Below are positions 53,231 to 64,000 of a DNA stretch of 64,000 nucleotides, in pieces. A program made the position numbers and the translations under genes. Below the pieces are notes generated by a model. The model worked only from the letters and a program-made list of their open reading frames with translations, made no database searches and was not told where the DNA came from. The stretch lies in NCBI GenBank assembly GCA_933228675.1, contig OW121745.1, forward strand, positions 2,907,989 through 2,971,988. The letters are read 5' to 3'. Origin of the DNA: Stomorhina lunata (lineage: Eukaryota > Arthropoda > Insecta > Diptera > Rhiniidae). Position 1 is the stretch's first letter, and every line of letters begins with the position of its first letter.

Positions 53231-53391
53231 AAATTAATTACTAAGAAATTTTGTAATTGAAAATATAAGAAAAAATATATTAGTAACTCTTAAATATTGT
53301 ACACATATCCTAAGAAAATAGAATAAGAAATAATTATTCATACATTCTAAATATCAGTACCAAAGTACATATTTTAAAATCCATACTTTTT

Positions 53392-54383
53392 ATACCCTTC
53401 ACCAATAGGTGAAAGGGTATTATAAGTTTGTGATTCCGTTTGTAATTTATTAGTGATCGTAGACCCCATAAAAATTATACCGATCGACTCAGAATCGGGA
53501 GGAGAATCGATTAAGCGATGTCCGTCTGTCTGTCTGTCCGTCTGTCTGTCTGTTGAAATCAAGTTTCTGAAGCCCCTGGAGGATGGACTTACATAAATTA
53601 TATATCAGATTTTAGGAAATTCTCCCGCAATGAACGCTATTTTAATTTCATTAAAATCGGTTTGTAAACACCGAAAATATCGAAAAAATACCAAAAATTA
53701 GACGAATATTTTAAAATTTTTGATTGAAACACACTTTTAAATAACAAGAGAAAAAAGATACTCCTGGTGTACATGTGATAATATGTTATATATCAGATTG
53801 TAGGAAATAGTTTCCCAAAACACTCTGTAAAATTTTATCAAAATCGGTCCATAAACAACTGAGATATCGCCAAAACACTGAATTTAATGTATCGCAAATT
53901 GCCCAAAGTTCGCATTAGAGAATGTTTGTTGAAAAAATGAAATGCAGAAATAGGAAAAACCATCCTCCTGGAGCACGGACCTACATAAATTTTATATCAG
54001 ATTTTAGGAAATTCCCCCACCAAGCACGTTATTAAATTTTATCAAAAGCGGTCCATAAACAATTGAGATATCGCAATAACACTACATTTGATGTACAGCA
54101 AATTGCCCAAAGTATGTGTCTAAGAAATTTTGTTTACATTTTGTAAGTATTGTTTCAGGTGTTTATGGACCGAATGTGATGAAATTTGACATCGTTCTTT
54201 GTGTGAGGATTTTCTAAAATCTATACTCCACAAATCTGATTACGAATACCATTCAAATTGTACCGATCAACTCAGAATCGGCAGGAGAATCGATTTCGCG
54301 ACCTCCGTTCGTCCGTCTGTTTGTCTGTCTGTCCGTCCGTCCGTCTGTTTTTTTGTCCGTCCGTCTACCTGTCTGTAATTTTT
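53392..54383 (+). repeat. R copy 2, 5' part (inside the Helitron)
   Basis: Begins ATACCCTTCACCAATAGGTGAAAGGGTAT. CTGT/CCGT tract at 53520-53553, three loose repeats, then a second CCGT/CTGT tract at 54306-54376. Joined directly to R copy 3. No gene. Confidence 0.8.
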
Positions 54384-54518
54384 ATACCCTTCACCAATAG
54401 GTGAAAGGGTATTATAAGTTTGTGATTCCGTTTGTAATTTTTTTATTAGTGATCGTAGACCCCATAAAAATTATACCGATCGACTCAGAATCGGGAGGAG
54501 AATCGATTAAGCGATGTC

Positions 54519-54550
<32 letters not shown>

Positions 54551-57015
54551 CGTCTGTCTGTCTGTCTGTTGAAATCAAGTTTCTGAAGCCCCTGGAGGAT
54601 GGACTTACATAAATTATATATCAGATTTTAGGAAATTCTCCCGCAATGAACGCTATTAAATTTCATTAAAATCGGTTTATAAACACCGAAAATATCGAAA
54701 AAATACCAAAAATTAGACGAAAATTTTAAAATTTTTGATTGAAACACACTTTTAAATAACAAGAGAAAAAAGATACTCCTGGTGTACATGTGATAATATG
54801 TTATATATCAGATTGTAGGAAATATTTTCCCAAAGCACTCTGTAAAATTTTATCAAAATCGGTCCATAAACAACTGAGATATTGCCAAAACACTAAATTT
54901 TATGTATCGCAAATTGCCCAAAGTACGCATTAGGGAATGTTTGTTGAAAAAATGAAATGCAGAAATAGGAAAAAACCATCCTCCTTTAGCACGGACATAC
55001 GTACATTTTATATCAGATTTTAGGAAATTCCCCCACCAAGCACGTTATTAAATTTTATCAAAAGCGGTCCATAAACAATTGAGATATCGCAATAACACTA
55101 CATTTGATGTACAGCAAATTGCCCAAAGTACGTGTCTAAGAAATTTTGTTTACATTTTGTAAGTATTGTTTCAGCGATATCTCAGGTGTTTATGGACCGA
55201 TTGTGATGAAATTTGACATCGTTCTTTATGGGAGGATTTTCTAAAATCTGATATATATACTCCACAAATCTGATTATGAATACCATTCAAATTGTACCGA
55301 TCAACTCTGAATCGGCACAAGAATCGATTTCGCGACCTCCGTCCGTCTGTCCGTCCGTCTGTTTGTTTGCCCGTCCGTCCGTCTGTTTGTTTGTCCGTCC
55401 GTCTACATGTCCGTCCGTCTACCTGTCTGTCCTTTTTTCTGTTGTAGTCAAGTTTTTGGAGCTCCTGTTTTGTCGATATCTCAGATGTTTATTTTGATGA
55501 AGTTTAATAGTGTCCTTCGCAGGGGATTATCTAAATCCTGATGCATTCTGTAATTTGTGGTAGATATAATTTAGCGTTTAAGCGATGGTGTTTTGAACGA
55601 CAATGAAATGAAATTCAGGGTGGGACAATTCAGGAGCTCCACAAATCTGGTTTTATTTAGCAGACAGGCACACTGCATTTATCTTAATTTTGTGTCTGAC
55701 TTTTGAACATTATGATAACATTTGAGAATGTATTATATATCAAATTATAGGTAATCTTCCTAGGAAGTACAAAAATGCAGCTGATTACATGATATCCATT
55801 CAAAACCTACATATGTATGTAAGTATCTCACATATCAACAAAAATTTAAATTTTTTAATTGCAATTGGGAGAAATCCGTTCACGTTTGATAATTGATTCC
55901 GTATAACTTCGCCTAAGGCAATCTCTTAGTAGCTAATAAGTGACAAATTATAATAGATACGATGATGACATTTAGTATAAAGACGTTGTACAATATTGAT
56001 ATTCAGGACAATAGCGCCTAAAATAAACTTTCTAGAGGTACAACATTTGACAAAAGTATTTCTGATCTCTTGAAAAGTTCGATATTGAAAATGGGCGAGC
56101 TCTATTCACATTTAGTGAAATCTCCCACATAAACCAGACCGGGAATCGATTTAATGCTGATAAATTAAATCATAATAAAATTGCACAAAGAACTAGAGCA
56201 AAACTTTCCAAACATCCATCGGACAGATCGAAAGAACTAAACATCCCAAATATTATTGATGAAGTGTTCATTTTAATTAATTAACTAACTTCAAATTAAT
56301 AAGTAAACTTTTCCGACAAAGCTGATAACCATCCATTCAAAAGCTATATATTTCACGTATGTATCTAAAACTAAGAGTGTATACCCTATAATTTGAAGGC
56401 TTGTATACATTGACAATCATTGTTAAAGCTTTGACCTAAATCAGTCCGCTAACTTCAGAGTTTTACATAACTAATCAAGAACTTTTACTAGTTGGATAAT
56501 TCGTACGAATTAAAGTGCACAACCCTCACTGGGCACAGCGTTTTTGGGTTGCATGTCAGAATACTTAAACTTCATCAAATCGATGTGCTATTGCAAATGT
56601 AAGGGCATCTACATTTTGAAGCATCTTTTCTGCATGGTTTATCTGGTCTATCGAACTTTATTAAATGTTCGTAAAATATGTGTCTATTTTATTTCGAAGC
56701 TACTGGCTGGCTTAAATATGCATTCTCTACTTGTAGTCTAGTAATCATTATCTTTCACAAAGGGACCACTTTAGAACCCAAGTGAAGCTTCCCTAGACAT
56801 CAGCCACCTGCCCAACCTAACCTTTGGGTGCATAACTATTCTAGATGAGGACGCCACCGAAAAGGTTTTCGTTTTCCGACTCTTAACTTTGAAGACTCTT
56901 TGCATATAATACTAGTATAACCAAATATTGCTACGAATTACATTAAGTACTTTTGGAACACCATTGGTGAAGGGTATCCAAGATTCGGCAAAGCCGAATA
57001 TACCACTCTTACTTG
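54384..57015 (+). repeat. R copy 3, full length (2.6 kb, inside the Helitron)
   Basis: 5' hairpin end at 54384, tetranucleotide tracts at 54518-54568 and 55338-55432, and the 3' module with the terminal GGTGAAGGGTATCC, hairpin ATTCGGCAAAGCCGAAT and CTCTTACTTG (to 57015). No coding frame longer than chance. It defines the complete R element. Confidence 0.8.
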
Positions 57016-58550
57016 TTTCTGTTGTAGTCAAGTTTTTGGAGCTCCTGTTTTGTCGATATCTCAGGTGTTTATTTTGATGAAATTTAATAGCGTCCTTCGC
57101 AGGGGATTACCTAAATCCTGATGCATTCGGTAATTTGTGGTAGATATAATTTAGCGTTTAAGCGATGGTGTTTTGATCGACAATGATGAAATTTAACATT
57201 TTGTGTAAAATCCAGGAGCTCCACAAATCTGACTTTAGCAGACAGACACTCTGCATTAATCTTAACTTTGTGTCTGACTTTTGAACATTATGATAACATT
57301 TGAGAATGTATTATATATCAAATTATAGGTGATCTTCCTAGGAAGTACAAAAATGCAGCTAACTACATGATATCCGTTCAAAACCTACATATGTATGTAA
57401 ATATCTCACATATCAACGAAAATTAAAATTTTTTAATTGCAATTGGGAGAAATCCGTTCACGTTTGACAATTGATCCCGTATAACTTCGCCTAAGATACG
57501 ATGATGACATTTAGTATAAAGACGTTGTACAATATTGATATTCAGGGCGATAGCGCCTAAAATAAACTTTCTAGAGGGACAACATTTGACAAAAGTATTT
57601 CTGATCTCTTGAAAAGTTCGATATTGAAAATGGGCGAGCTCTATTCACATTTAGTGAAATCTCCCATATAACCCCGACCGGGAATCGATTTAATGCTGAT
57701 AAATTAAATCACATTAAAATTGCACAAGGAACTAGAGCAAAACTTTCCAAACATCCATCGGACAGATCGAAAAAACAATACATCCCAAATATTATTGATG
57801 AAGTGTTCATTTTAATTAATTAACTAACTTCAGATTAATAAGTAAATCTTTAATAACTTTTCCGACAAAGCTGATATCCATCCATTCAAAAGCTATATAT
57901 TTCACGTATGTATCTCAAACTAAAAGTGTATACCCTATAATTTTAAAGCTTATCATTGTTAAAGCTTTAACCTAAATCAGTCCGCTAACTTCAGAGTTTT
58001 ACATAACTAATCAAGAACTTTTAATAGTTGGATAATTCGTACGAATTAAAGTGCACAACCCTCACTGGGCATTGTGTTTTTGGATTGCATGACAGAATAC
58101 TTAAACTTCATCAAATCGATGTGCTATTGCAAATGTAAGGGCATCTACATTTTGAAGCATCTTTTCTGCACGGTTTATCTGGTCTATCGAACTCTATTAA
58201 ATGTTCGTAAAATATGTGTCTATTTTATTTCGAAGCTACTGGCTGGCTTAAATATACATTCTCTACTTGTAGTCTAGTAATCATTATCTTTCACAAAGGG
58301 ACCACTTTAGAACCCAAGTGAAGCTTCCCTAGATATCAGCCTCCTGCCCAACCTAACCTTTGGGTGCATAACTATTCTAGATGATGACGCCACCGAAAAG
58401 CTTTTCTTTTTCCGACTCTTAATTTTAAAGACTCTTTGCATATAATACTAGTATAACCAAATTTTGCTAGGAATTACATTAAGTACTTTTGCAACACCAT
58501 TGGTGAAGGGTATCCAAGATTCGGCAAAGCCGAATATACCACTCTTACTT
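57016..58550 (+). repeat. R copy 4, 3' module only (inside the Helitron)
   Basis: Repeats 55438-57015 (TTGTAGTCAAGTTTTTGGAG onward) with a few small deletions and ends with the same hairpin terminus at 58550. It looks like a tandem duplication of the 3' module. Confidence 0.8.
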
Positions 58551-58650
58551 TTTATTTTATTACGTTGAGATTATTAATTTATATCAATGTATTTTGAATA
58601 TATATATTTCATATCGATAGGAGTAGCGAAGCACACCGGGTTTTAGCTAG
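58551..58650 (+). other. Helitron 3' end
   Basis: 100 bp from the inner R array to CTAG. The terminal block GTAGCGAAGCACACCGGGTT then TTAGCTAG is typical of insect Helitron termini. Confidence 0.85.
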
Positions 58651-60329
58651 TCTTATATAAACTCCACAAATCTGATTATGAGTACCATTCAAGTTGTACC
58701 GATCGACTCTGAATCGGCAGGAGAATCGATTTCGTGACGTCCGTCCGTCTGTTTGTCCGTCCGTCTACCTGTCTGTCCGTCCGTCTGTCCGTCCGTCTGC
58801 CTGTCTGTCCTTTTTATTGTTGTAGTCAAGTTTTTGGAGTTTTTGGAGCTCAGGGTGGGACGATATCCTAAAATTTTGTGTAAAATGCATATGGGTATAC
58901 CTTCCAGGAGCTCCACAAATCTGATTTTAGCAGACATACACATTGCATTTATCTTAATTTTATGTCTGACTTTTGAACTTTATGATAACATGTGAGTATG
59001 TATTATATATCAAATTATAGGTAATCTTCCTAGGAAGTACAAAAATGCAGCTAAGTACATGATATCCGTTCAAAACCTACATATCAACGAAAATTTAAAT
59101 TGTTTAATTGCAATTGGGAGAAATCCGTTCACGTTTGACTATTGCTCCCGTATAACTTCGCCTAAGGCAATCACTTAGTAGCTAATAAATGACAAATTAT
59201 AATTATCTAATTAGCTAATTAATTATAATTATCTATCTATTATAATAGATACGATGATGACATTTAGTATAAAGACGTTGTACAATATCGTTATTCAGGG
59301 CGATAGCGCCTAAAATAAACATTCTAGAGGGACAACATTTGACAAAAGTATTTCTGATCTCCTGAAAAGTTGGCATTGAAAATGGGCGAGCTCGGTTCAC
59401 ATTTACTGTTATCTCCCATATAACCCCGACCGGGAATTACTTTAATGCTGATAAATTAAATCATATTATAGTTGCACAAAGAACTAGAGCAAAACTTTCC
59501 ACACATCCATCGGACAGATCAAAAGAACAATAGATCCCAAATATTATTGTTGAAGTATTCATCTTAATAAGTTAACTAACTTCAGATTAATAAGTAAATC
59601 TTCAATAAATTTTCCACCAAAACTGATATCCATTCATTTAAAAGCTATATATTTCACGTATGTATCTAAAACTATGAGTGTATACCTTATAATTCTAAGG
59701 CTTGTATACATTGACAATCATTGTTAAAGCTTTGACCTAAATCAGTTCAGAGTTTTACATAACTTATCATGAACTTTTAATAGTTGGACAATTCGTATGA
59801 ATTAAAGTACACACTGGGCACTGTGTTTTTGGGTTGCATGCCAGAATACTTAATCTTCATCAAAACGATGTGCTCTTGCAAATCTAAAGGCATCTACATT
59901 TTGAAGGATCCTTTCTGCATGGTTTATCTGGTCTATCGAACTTTATCATATGTTCGTAAAATAGACACATATCACTTTAGAATCGAAGTGACGCTGCCTT
60001 CGACATCAGCCACCTGCCCAACCTAACATTTGGGTCCATAACTATTTTAGATGATGACGCCACCAAAAAGTTTTTCGTTTTCCGACTCTTAATTTTAAAG
60101 ATTTTTTGCATATAATACTAGTATAACCATATATTGCTAGGAATTACATTTAGTATGAACAAAAGAAAATTAATATACATATGAAGCATTTGTGTGGGGC
60201 TCAACTAAGTCAGTAATCAGAAACTATATAATTATCAATATATTCTTACAATTTTGTACTTTACTTTTGGAACACCATTGGTGAAGGGTATCCAAGATTC
60301 GGCAAAGCCGAATATACCACTCTTACTTG
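58651..60329 (+). repeat. Outer R element, 3' part
   Basis: Resumes at TCTTATATAAACTCCACAAATC, matching the continuation of R copies 2 and 3. CCGT/CTGT tract at 58740-58810, then the 3' module, terminal GGTGAAGGGTATCC (60282), hairpin and CTCTTACTTG at 60329. A TCTAATTAGCTAATTAATTA-like local duplication is at 59205-59245. Non-coding. Confidence 0.82.
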
Positions 60330-60692
60330 TTTCATATAGAAATGTTTTGCGAGTATTTTATATCGGAAAACAACTATTAGAAATTTATTTAAACTTTATA
60401 GATATTATAGAAAATATATTATGACATTTACGGTGAATAGGATTGAATTTGTTAAGGAGAAATATATATATAATTTTCCAAAAACTTTACCGAAAATATT
60501 TTTAACAAATGTCTCATCTGAAAATGGCCTTTCTTTTTTGACAATATCTAAACTTATTAACCCAGACAAACCTATTTTTAAATTTTCCTTACTTCATGTT
60601 TATCATTTTCTTCAGATTTAAGTACCCATTTCTTCAACTTGTCAATAAACATTTTTTTATAAATTTAAAATTTGTTTTAATTTTCTTCATCC

Positions 60693-60754
<62 letters not shown>

Positions 60755-61710
60755 GAACATCTTCAAAATGTTTTTTTTTTTAATTAAATTTCTTATTTTT
60801 TGTAAACGTCCTATTACAAATAAGGAGTTGCATGTCATTAAAAGCATTTCGTAGCATAAAATACTTTTCGGGTGACATCATTAATATTATCCAACAATTT
60901 CGCTATACTAATTTCATGTTTACTAACGATTACGATTAAATAACGATTACGATCAAATATATTTCCTTAAAATAGTTCGACCTCAACTTAAAATTAGAAT
61001 GCGGCTCTAACTTTTGGTAAAAATTTGAAAATTAAGCATAGCTCTAGACATGGTTAAGCCGTTTAGGCGTTATGAACGCACAAATAAACAAACTTGCACA
61101 TCATTTTTATAAAATATGTATGTAGGAATAATAAAATTTGTTTTTTTTTTCTTAAATTTTACTAAATTTTATATCATATTGCTTTCCATTGTTTGTTCCT
61201 AAAAAATTTTAGTAATATTCGTTTCCTCTTATCTTGAATCAATCCCAAATAAGACACACAATTTCTGCAAGTGTATTTAGTCTGTCCAGCTCAACATGCT
61301 GATTTTATATTGGTTGATTGACGATTAAATGAAAGAGTGTAAGTACACGTGTGAGTTCAATTTCCTGATTTCAGCAACTAGCTGGGCTACTTTGGTCATA
61401 ACTTTTAAAAACTAGATTTGCACTGGATTCGATTAGGGTAGGGCGTAGTTGCAAAAAACTATCACAGAGAGAAATTTAGCCCTTACAGAGCCGTGAACGC
61501 CGATATATAAAGTGTTATGATCGGACTAAAGATGGCGACACAGTTAACAAAATACAAAAAAAACGGTATTTGTAGGCATGGTAAAAAATAAAAAAAAAGT
61601 TTTTAGGATTATTTTTAATTTTAGGGGGTGACTGACTCAACTTTTTTTCGAACCACTCTACTGTGCATCATACATTATATACACTAAAGACATTAAAAAC
61701 ATTGAATTTA
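60330..61710 (+). repeat. Duplicated block B, left of Tc1-1
   Basis: Matches 23029-24345 closely, with a longer TA tract here (60698-60750) and a ~30-bp local difference near 60990-61020. No gene. Confidence 0.87.
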
Positions 61711-62043
61711 CAGTGCCTCACAACCAAAGTGAGCCACCTCAATTTCAATTTTTTTTATTAAAATAATGACTAAAAGAATATTATTCTAGTATGCATCTAT
61801 GCATAGATTTTACAACAGCAATTCATGTACAATATTGATGCAAAATTTTTTAATTCTTTGCTTCCAAAATAAAACAAAATATCAAAAAAGCAAAAAACAT
61901 TGTAAATGCGCGTCACACTCAAAGTGAGCCACTTAATTTTGTTTTCATGTAAAATAACGGTAAATGTTTTTTTTTTCTTAAATATCTTTGCATCATTCTT
62001 ATTGTTTATGCTTCAGTTGTGTATTAATGATCACACGGTGAAG

Positions 62044-62520
62044 ATGGCATGTCAAACCAGTATTGAGATTAGAGAACTTGTGATTAAACTGTACAAAGAA
62101 GGCAAATCTCAAAGAGATATTGCAAAATTAATCAATAAGAGCCGCGGAACTATTCAGCATATCATTCATCGCTTTACAAGAGATGGTAGAATAGCAAATA
62201 AAGAGAAAAAGATTTCTAGAAAGGCGTTTTCGGAAAGGGATGAGGCGTTCTTGGTAAGAGAAATTAAAAAAAATCCTCGACTTAGTGCACCAAAACTCAC
62301 GGAAATGGTCAAATGTCAATTGGATATCCACGTGAGCCCTGAAACCGTTAGAAGAGTTCTTAGAAAACACGGTTATAATGGCAGAGTAGCTAGAAAGAAG
62401 CCCTTTATTAGCAAAGTAAACCGTCAAAAACGTCTTGAGTTTGCTCGTAAATACGTCCATAAAGATATGAGTTTCTGGCAAAAGGTATATAATTATAAAA
62501 TGGAACAAAATAGCTTATAA
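62044..62520 (+). pseudogene. Tc1-1B transposase, DNA-binding part
   Basis: Translated sequence identical to copy A from MACQTSIE. Interrupted by the same 50-bp GT...AG segment (62485-62534). Confidence 0.85.
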
Positions 62521-62534
62521 ATATGCTTGGTAAG

Positions 62535-63112
62535 GTTTTATTTACAGATGAGAGTAAATTTAACTTGTTTGGCTCCGACGGAAAGCAAATGGTATGGCGG
62601 CAAAAAAATTTCGAGCTTCAACCGAACAACCTCACATCAAGTATGAAGCATGGAGGTGGCTCCGTAATGGTTTGGGGTTGTATGGCAGGCAGTGGAACTG
62701 GAAATCTGCAGCATATTCCAGGAATAATGAATAAATTTATTTACATAGACGTTTTAAAGAATAATGTCAAGGCAAGTGTTGAGAAATTGGGGATCGAAGA
62801 AGACTTTTACTTTTACCAAGACAACGATCCTAAACATAAATCTTATGTTGCCCGAGAATGGTTATTATATAACTGCCCACATGTACTTGAAGTACCCCCA
62901 CATCTCCAGACTTGAATATTATTGAAAATTTATGGGCCCGTCTTGACAAAAATATTCGAAAACATGTTATTACGTCCCAAAAGAGCCTTCTAGATGCCTT
63001 ACAATCAGAGTGGAGTGCAATACCTTCAACATACACCTGCAATTTATTAGAATCGATGCCTAGACGTCTACAAGCTGTGATTTCGGCGAAAGGTGGCCCA
63101 ACTAAGTATTAA
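62535..63112 (+). pseudogene. Tc1-1B transposase, DDE catalytic part
   Basis: Same as copy A: FTDES, QDNDPKH, frame break near 62900, then NIIENLW and the C-terminus. Confidence 0.85.
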
Positions 63113-63363
63113 TATTTTATATAAATCACATTTAATTTAAGTGGCTCACTTTTACTGTGAGGTATATTTGAAGTCATTTTTGAGTTTTTATTTTTTTTTT
63201 ATACTAAGCTTATAACAAAACTAAAAAGACTGACATGTACTTGAAGCTTTCTAATGAAGTAATAAAGAAATGTAATTTTTTTGTCAATGGAATTTTCTTT
63301 TTATTATATATTAATCATATTATTTGAAAATTGACCGTGGCTCACTTTGAATGTGAGCCACTG

Positions 63364-64000
63364 TACTTTTTGCACATATGCATATTTGCTTAAAAACAAG
63401 AACGAAGTTAGTACTTTATTAGATGACAGATTTCGTAAATTTTATTGTTTTCACCTATTACTAGTAAAATTTAGTTTTTTACATAAATATAAAAATTTTT
63501 TAAAAACTTAAGGAGATTTTACAATATGACTTTGATTTCCGATTTATGAATTCGACTTCCTAATGAAAGTAGTAATATGGCATCGTTCATTCATGTGCAT
63601 ATACACGACATGTTCACGAGTACAGTCATAGTTGTACACTAGGATTACAGATAATGTGAATATGTATATATGTATATAAAATTCTATGTATGTAATGTAT
63701 GTAACGTATAGACTCAAAACGGCTACGCCGCTTCTGATGAAATTTTCAGAATATCCAAATTGCACCACCAATGCTTAGTAGAGTGCCAGTTATTTTTTAA
63801 AGTTGAAATTTGTATGCGGCCAACCCCAGAGTTCAAAATAATAAAAAAATTATCCCTTGGAAATTTTAGGTCAATCGGATGGGGGAAAGCGTGCCTATGG
63901 CCCGCCCAATATTGCAGAATACTTGAGTTTTTACTTTGATTGTAAATAGCTTAATTAATACTTTAGAATAACTAAAATCCAAAGTATGACCTGATTTACA
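63364..64000 (+). repeat. Duplicated block B, right of Tc1-1 (repeat D)
   Basis: Matches 25992-26628 and continues beyond the window. No gene. Confidence 0.87.

Larger units (their letters stand above)
47908..58650 (+). mobile_element. Helitron (10.7 kb) with internal R array
   Basis: 5' end TCTATATATATAAAAATGAATG, 3' end GCGAAGCACACCGGG...TTAGCTAG. It is inserted between A (47907) and T (58651) without target duplication. Other R copies read through the site (CTAAAATCTATACTCCAC at 54227; CTAAAATCTGATATATATAC at 55251). It encodes Rep/helicase at 48492-53230. An R array (53392-58550) lies between the gene and the 3' end; without it the Helitron is about 5.6 kb. Confidence 0.92.
47095..60329 (+). 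mobile_element. 13.2-kb insertion: R element carrying a Helitron
   Basis: Block A reads TTTTTTTCATATAG through this point (23022-23035). Block B has six T, then 13,235 bp, then TTTCATATAG, consistent with a 2-bp TT duplication. The outer R element is 47095-47907 plus 58651-60329 (about 2.5 kb). The Helitron is 47908-58650. Confidence 0.88.
61711..63363 (+). mobile_element. Tc1-1, copy B (1653 bp)
   Basis: Same ends, same insertion point and same two coding breaks as copy A (24346-25991); only a few base changes and a 7-bp difference near 63302. It therefore came with the block by duplication, not by a new transposition. Flanked by TA at 61709-61710 and 63364-63365. Confidence 0.93.

Noticed and set aside
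53519..53556. CRISPR-like or satellite array from GTCTGTCTGTCC runs
   Set aside because: Simple tetranucleotide slippage tract inside R copies, with no spacers.
56544..56741. Small reading frames in R copies (also 58074-58277 and 59784-60026)
   Set aside because: The similar frames reflect the repeated DNA. They decay between copies, have no recognisable domain and lie in non-coding repeat.

Overview
This window looks like repeat-packed heterochromatin from a fly (Diptera). I find no convincing single-copy host gene. The evidence is errantivirus-type Ty3/gypsy elements with a furin-cleaved env gene, Tc1-like transposons, an R1-like non-LTR retrotransposon family, a Helitron, and U6 and 28S rRNA pseudogene pieces (the U6 piece is 107 nt, the length of fly U6). 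A calyptrate fly is my guess; the sequence does not prove it. Family assignments rest on visible motifs, not on database searches. My names (Gypsy-A/B/C, RX-1 to RX-8, Tc1-1/2/3, R, D) are local labels.

Layout. 1-6641: Gypsy-A, an env-bearing LTR element on the + strand, with its 5' LTR cut by the window edge. It lies inside RX-1 (6642-8962, - strand). 8963-9028 is a 3' tail of another RX copy fused to a 45-bp 28S rRNA piece. 9028-10207 is repeat D and 10204-10608 is (TA)n. Half a Tc1-like element (Tc1-3) follows and is fused to RX-2 (11303-14225), then RX-3, a 107-nt U6 pseudogene and RX-4 (to 17007). 17008-17701 holds a SINE-like piece and a repeat end. 17702-22938 is Gypsy-B, with perfect ends and a 5-bp target duplication. 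22939-26963 is duplicated block A, carrying Tc1-1. 26964-35024 is Tc1-2, interrupted by Gypsy-C (- strand, long intact pol and env, no gag, one LTR). 35045-44630 is a second RX array (RX-5 to RX-8). 44631-47094 holds a (TA)n tract, a SINE, a 28S fragment and small repeats. 47095-60329 is a 13.2-kb insertion: repeat element R interrupted at an exact A^T site by a 10.7-kb Helitron, which itself contains an array of R copies. 60330-64000 is duplicated block B, with the second copy of Tc1-1.

The most interesting structure is the RX family. Every copy lies on the - strand, and at six junctions the 3' end of one copy (always finishing in a GTCCCCATCTAC-like sequence) sits directly on the 5' end of the next. 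That is the head-to-tail layout of telomeric HeT-A/TART arrays or of site-specific R1 arrays. Two junctions carry captured cellular RNA: a full-length U6 at a 5' end, and a 28S piece joined to a short 3' tail through 5 bp of microhomology. Both fit template switching during target-primed reverse transcription.

Blocks A and B, with the third diverged copy at 9.0-10.2 kb, act as natural empty sites for each other. They fix the exact ends of Tc1-1, Gypsy-B and the R/Helitron composite and give their order of arrival. Most coding regions are broken by small indels, stops or deletions. The longest intact frames are Gypsy-C pol (1140 codons) and env (482 codons).
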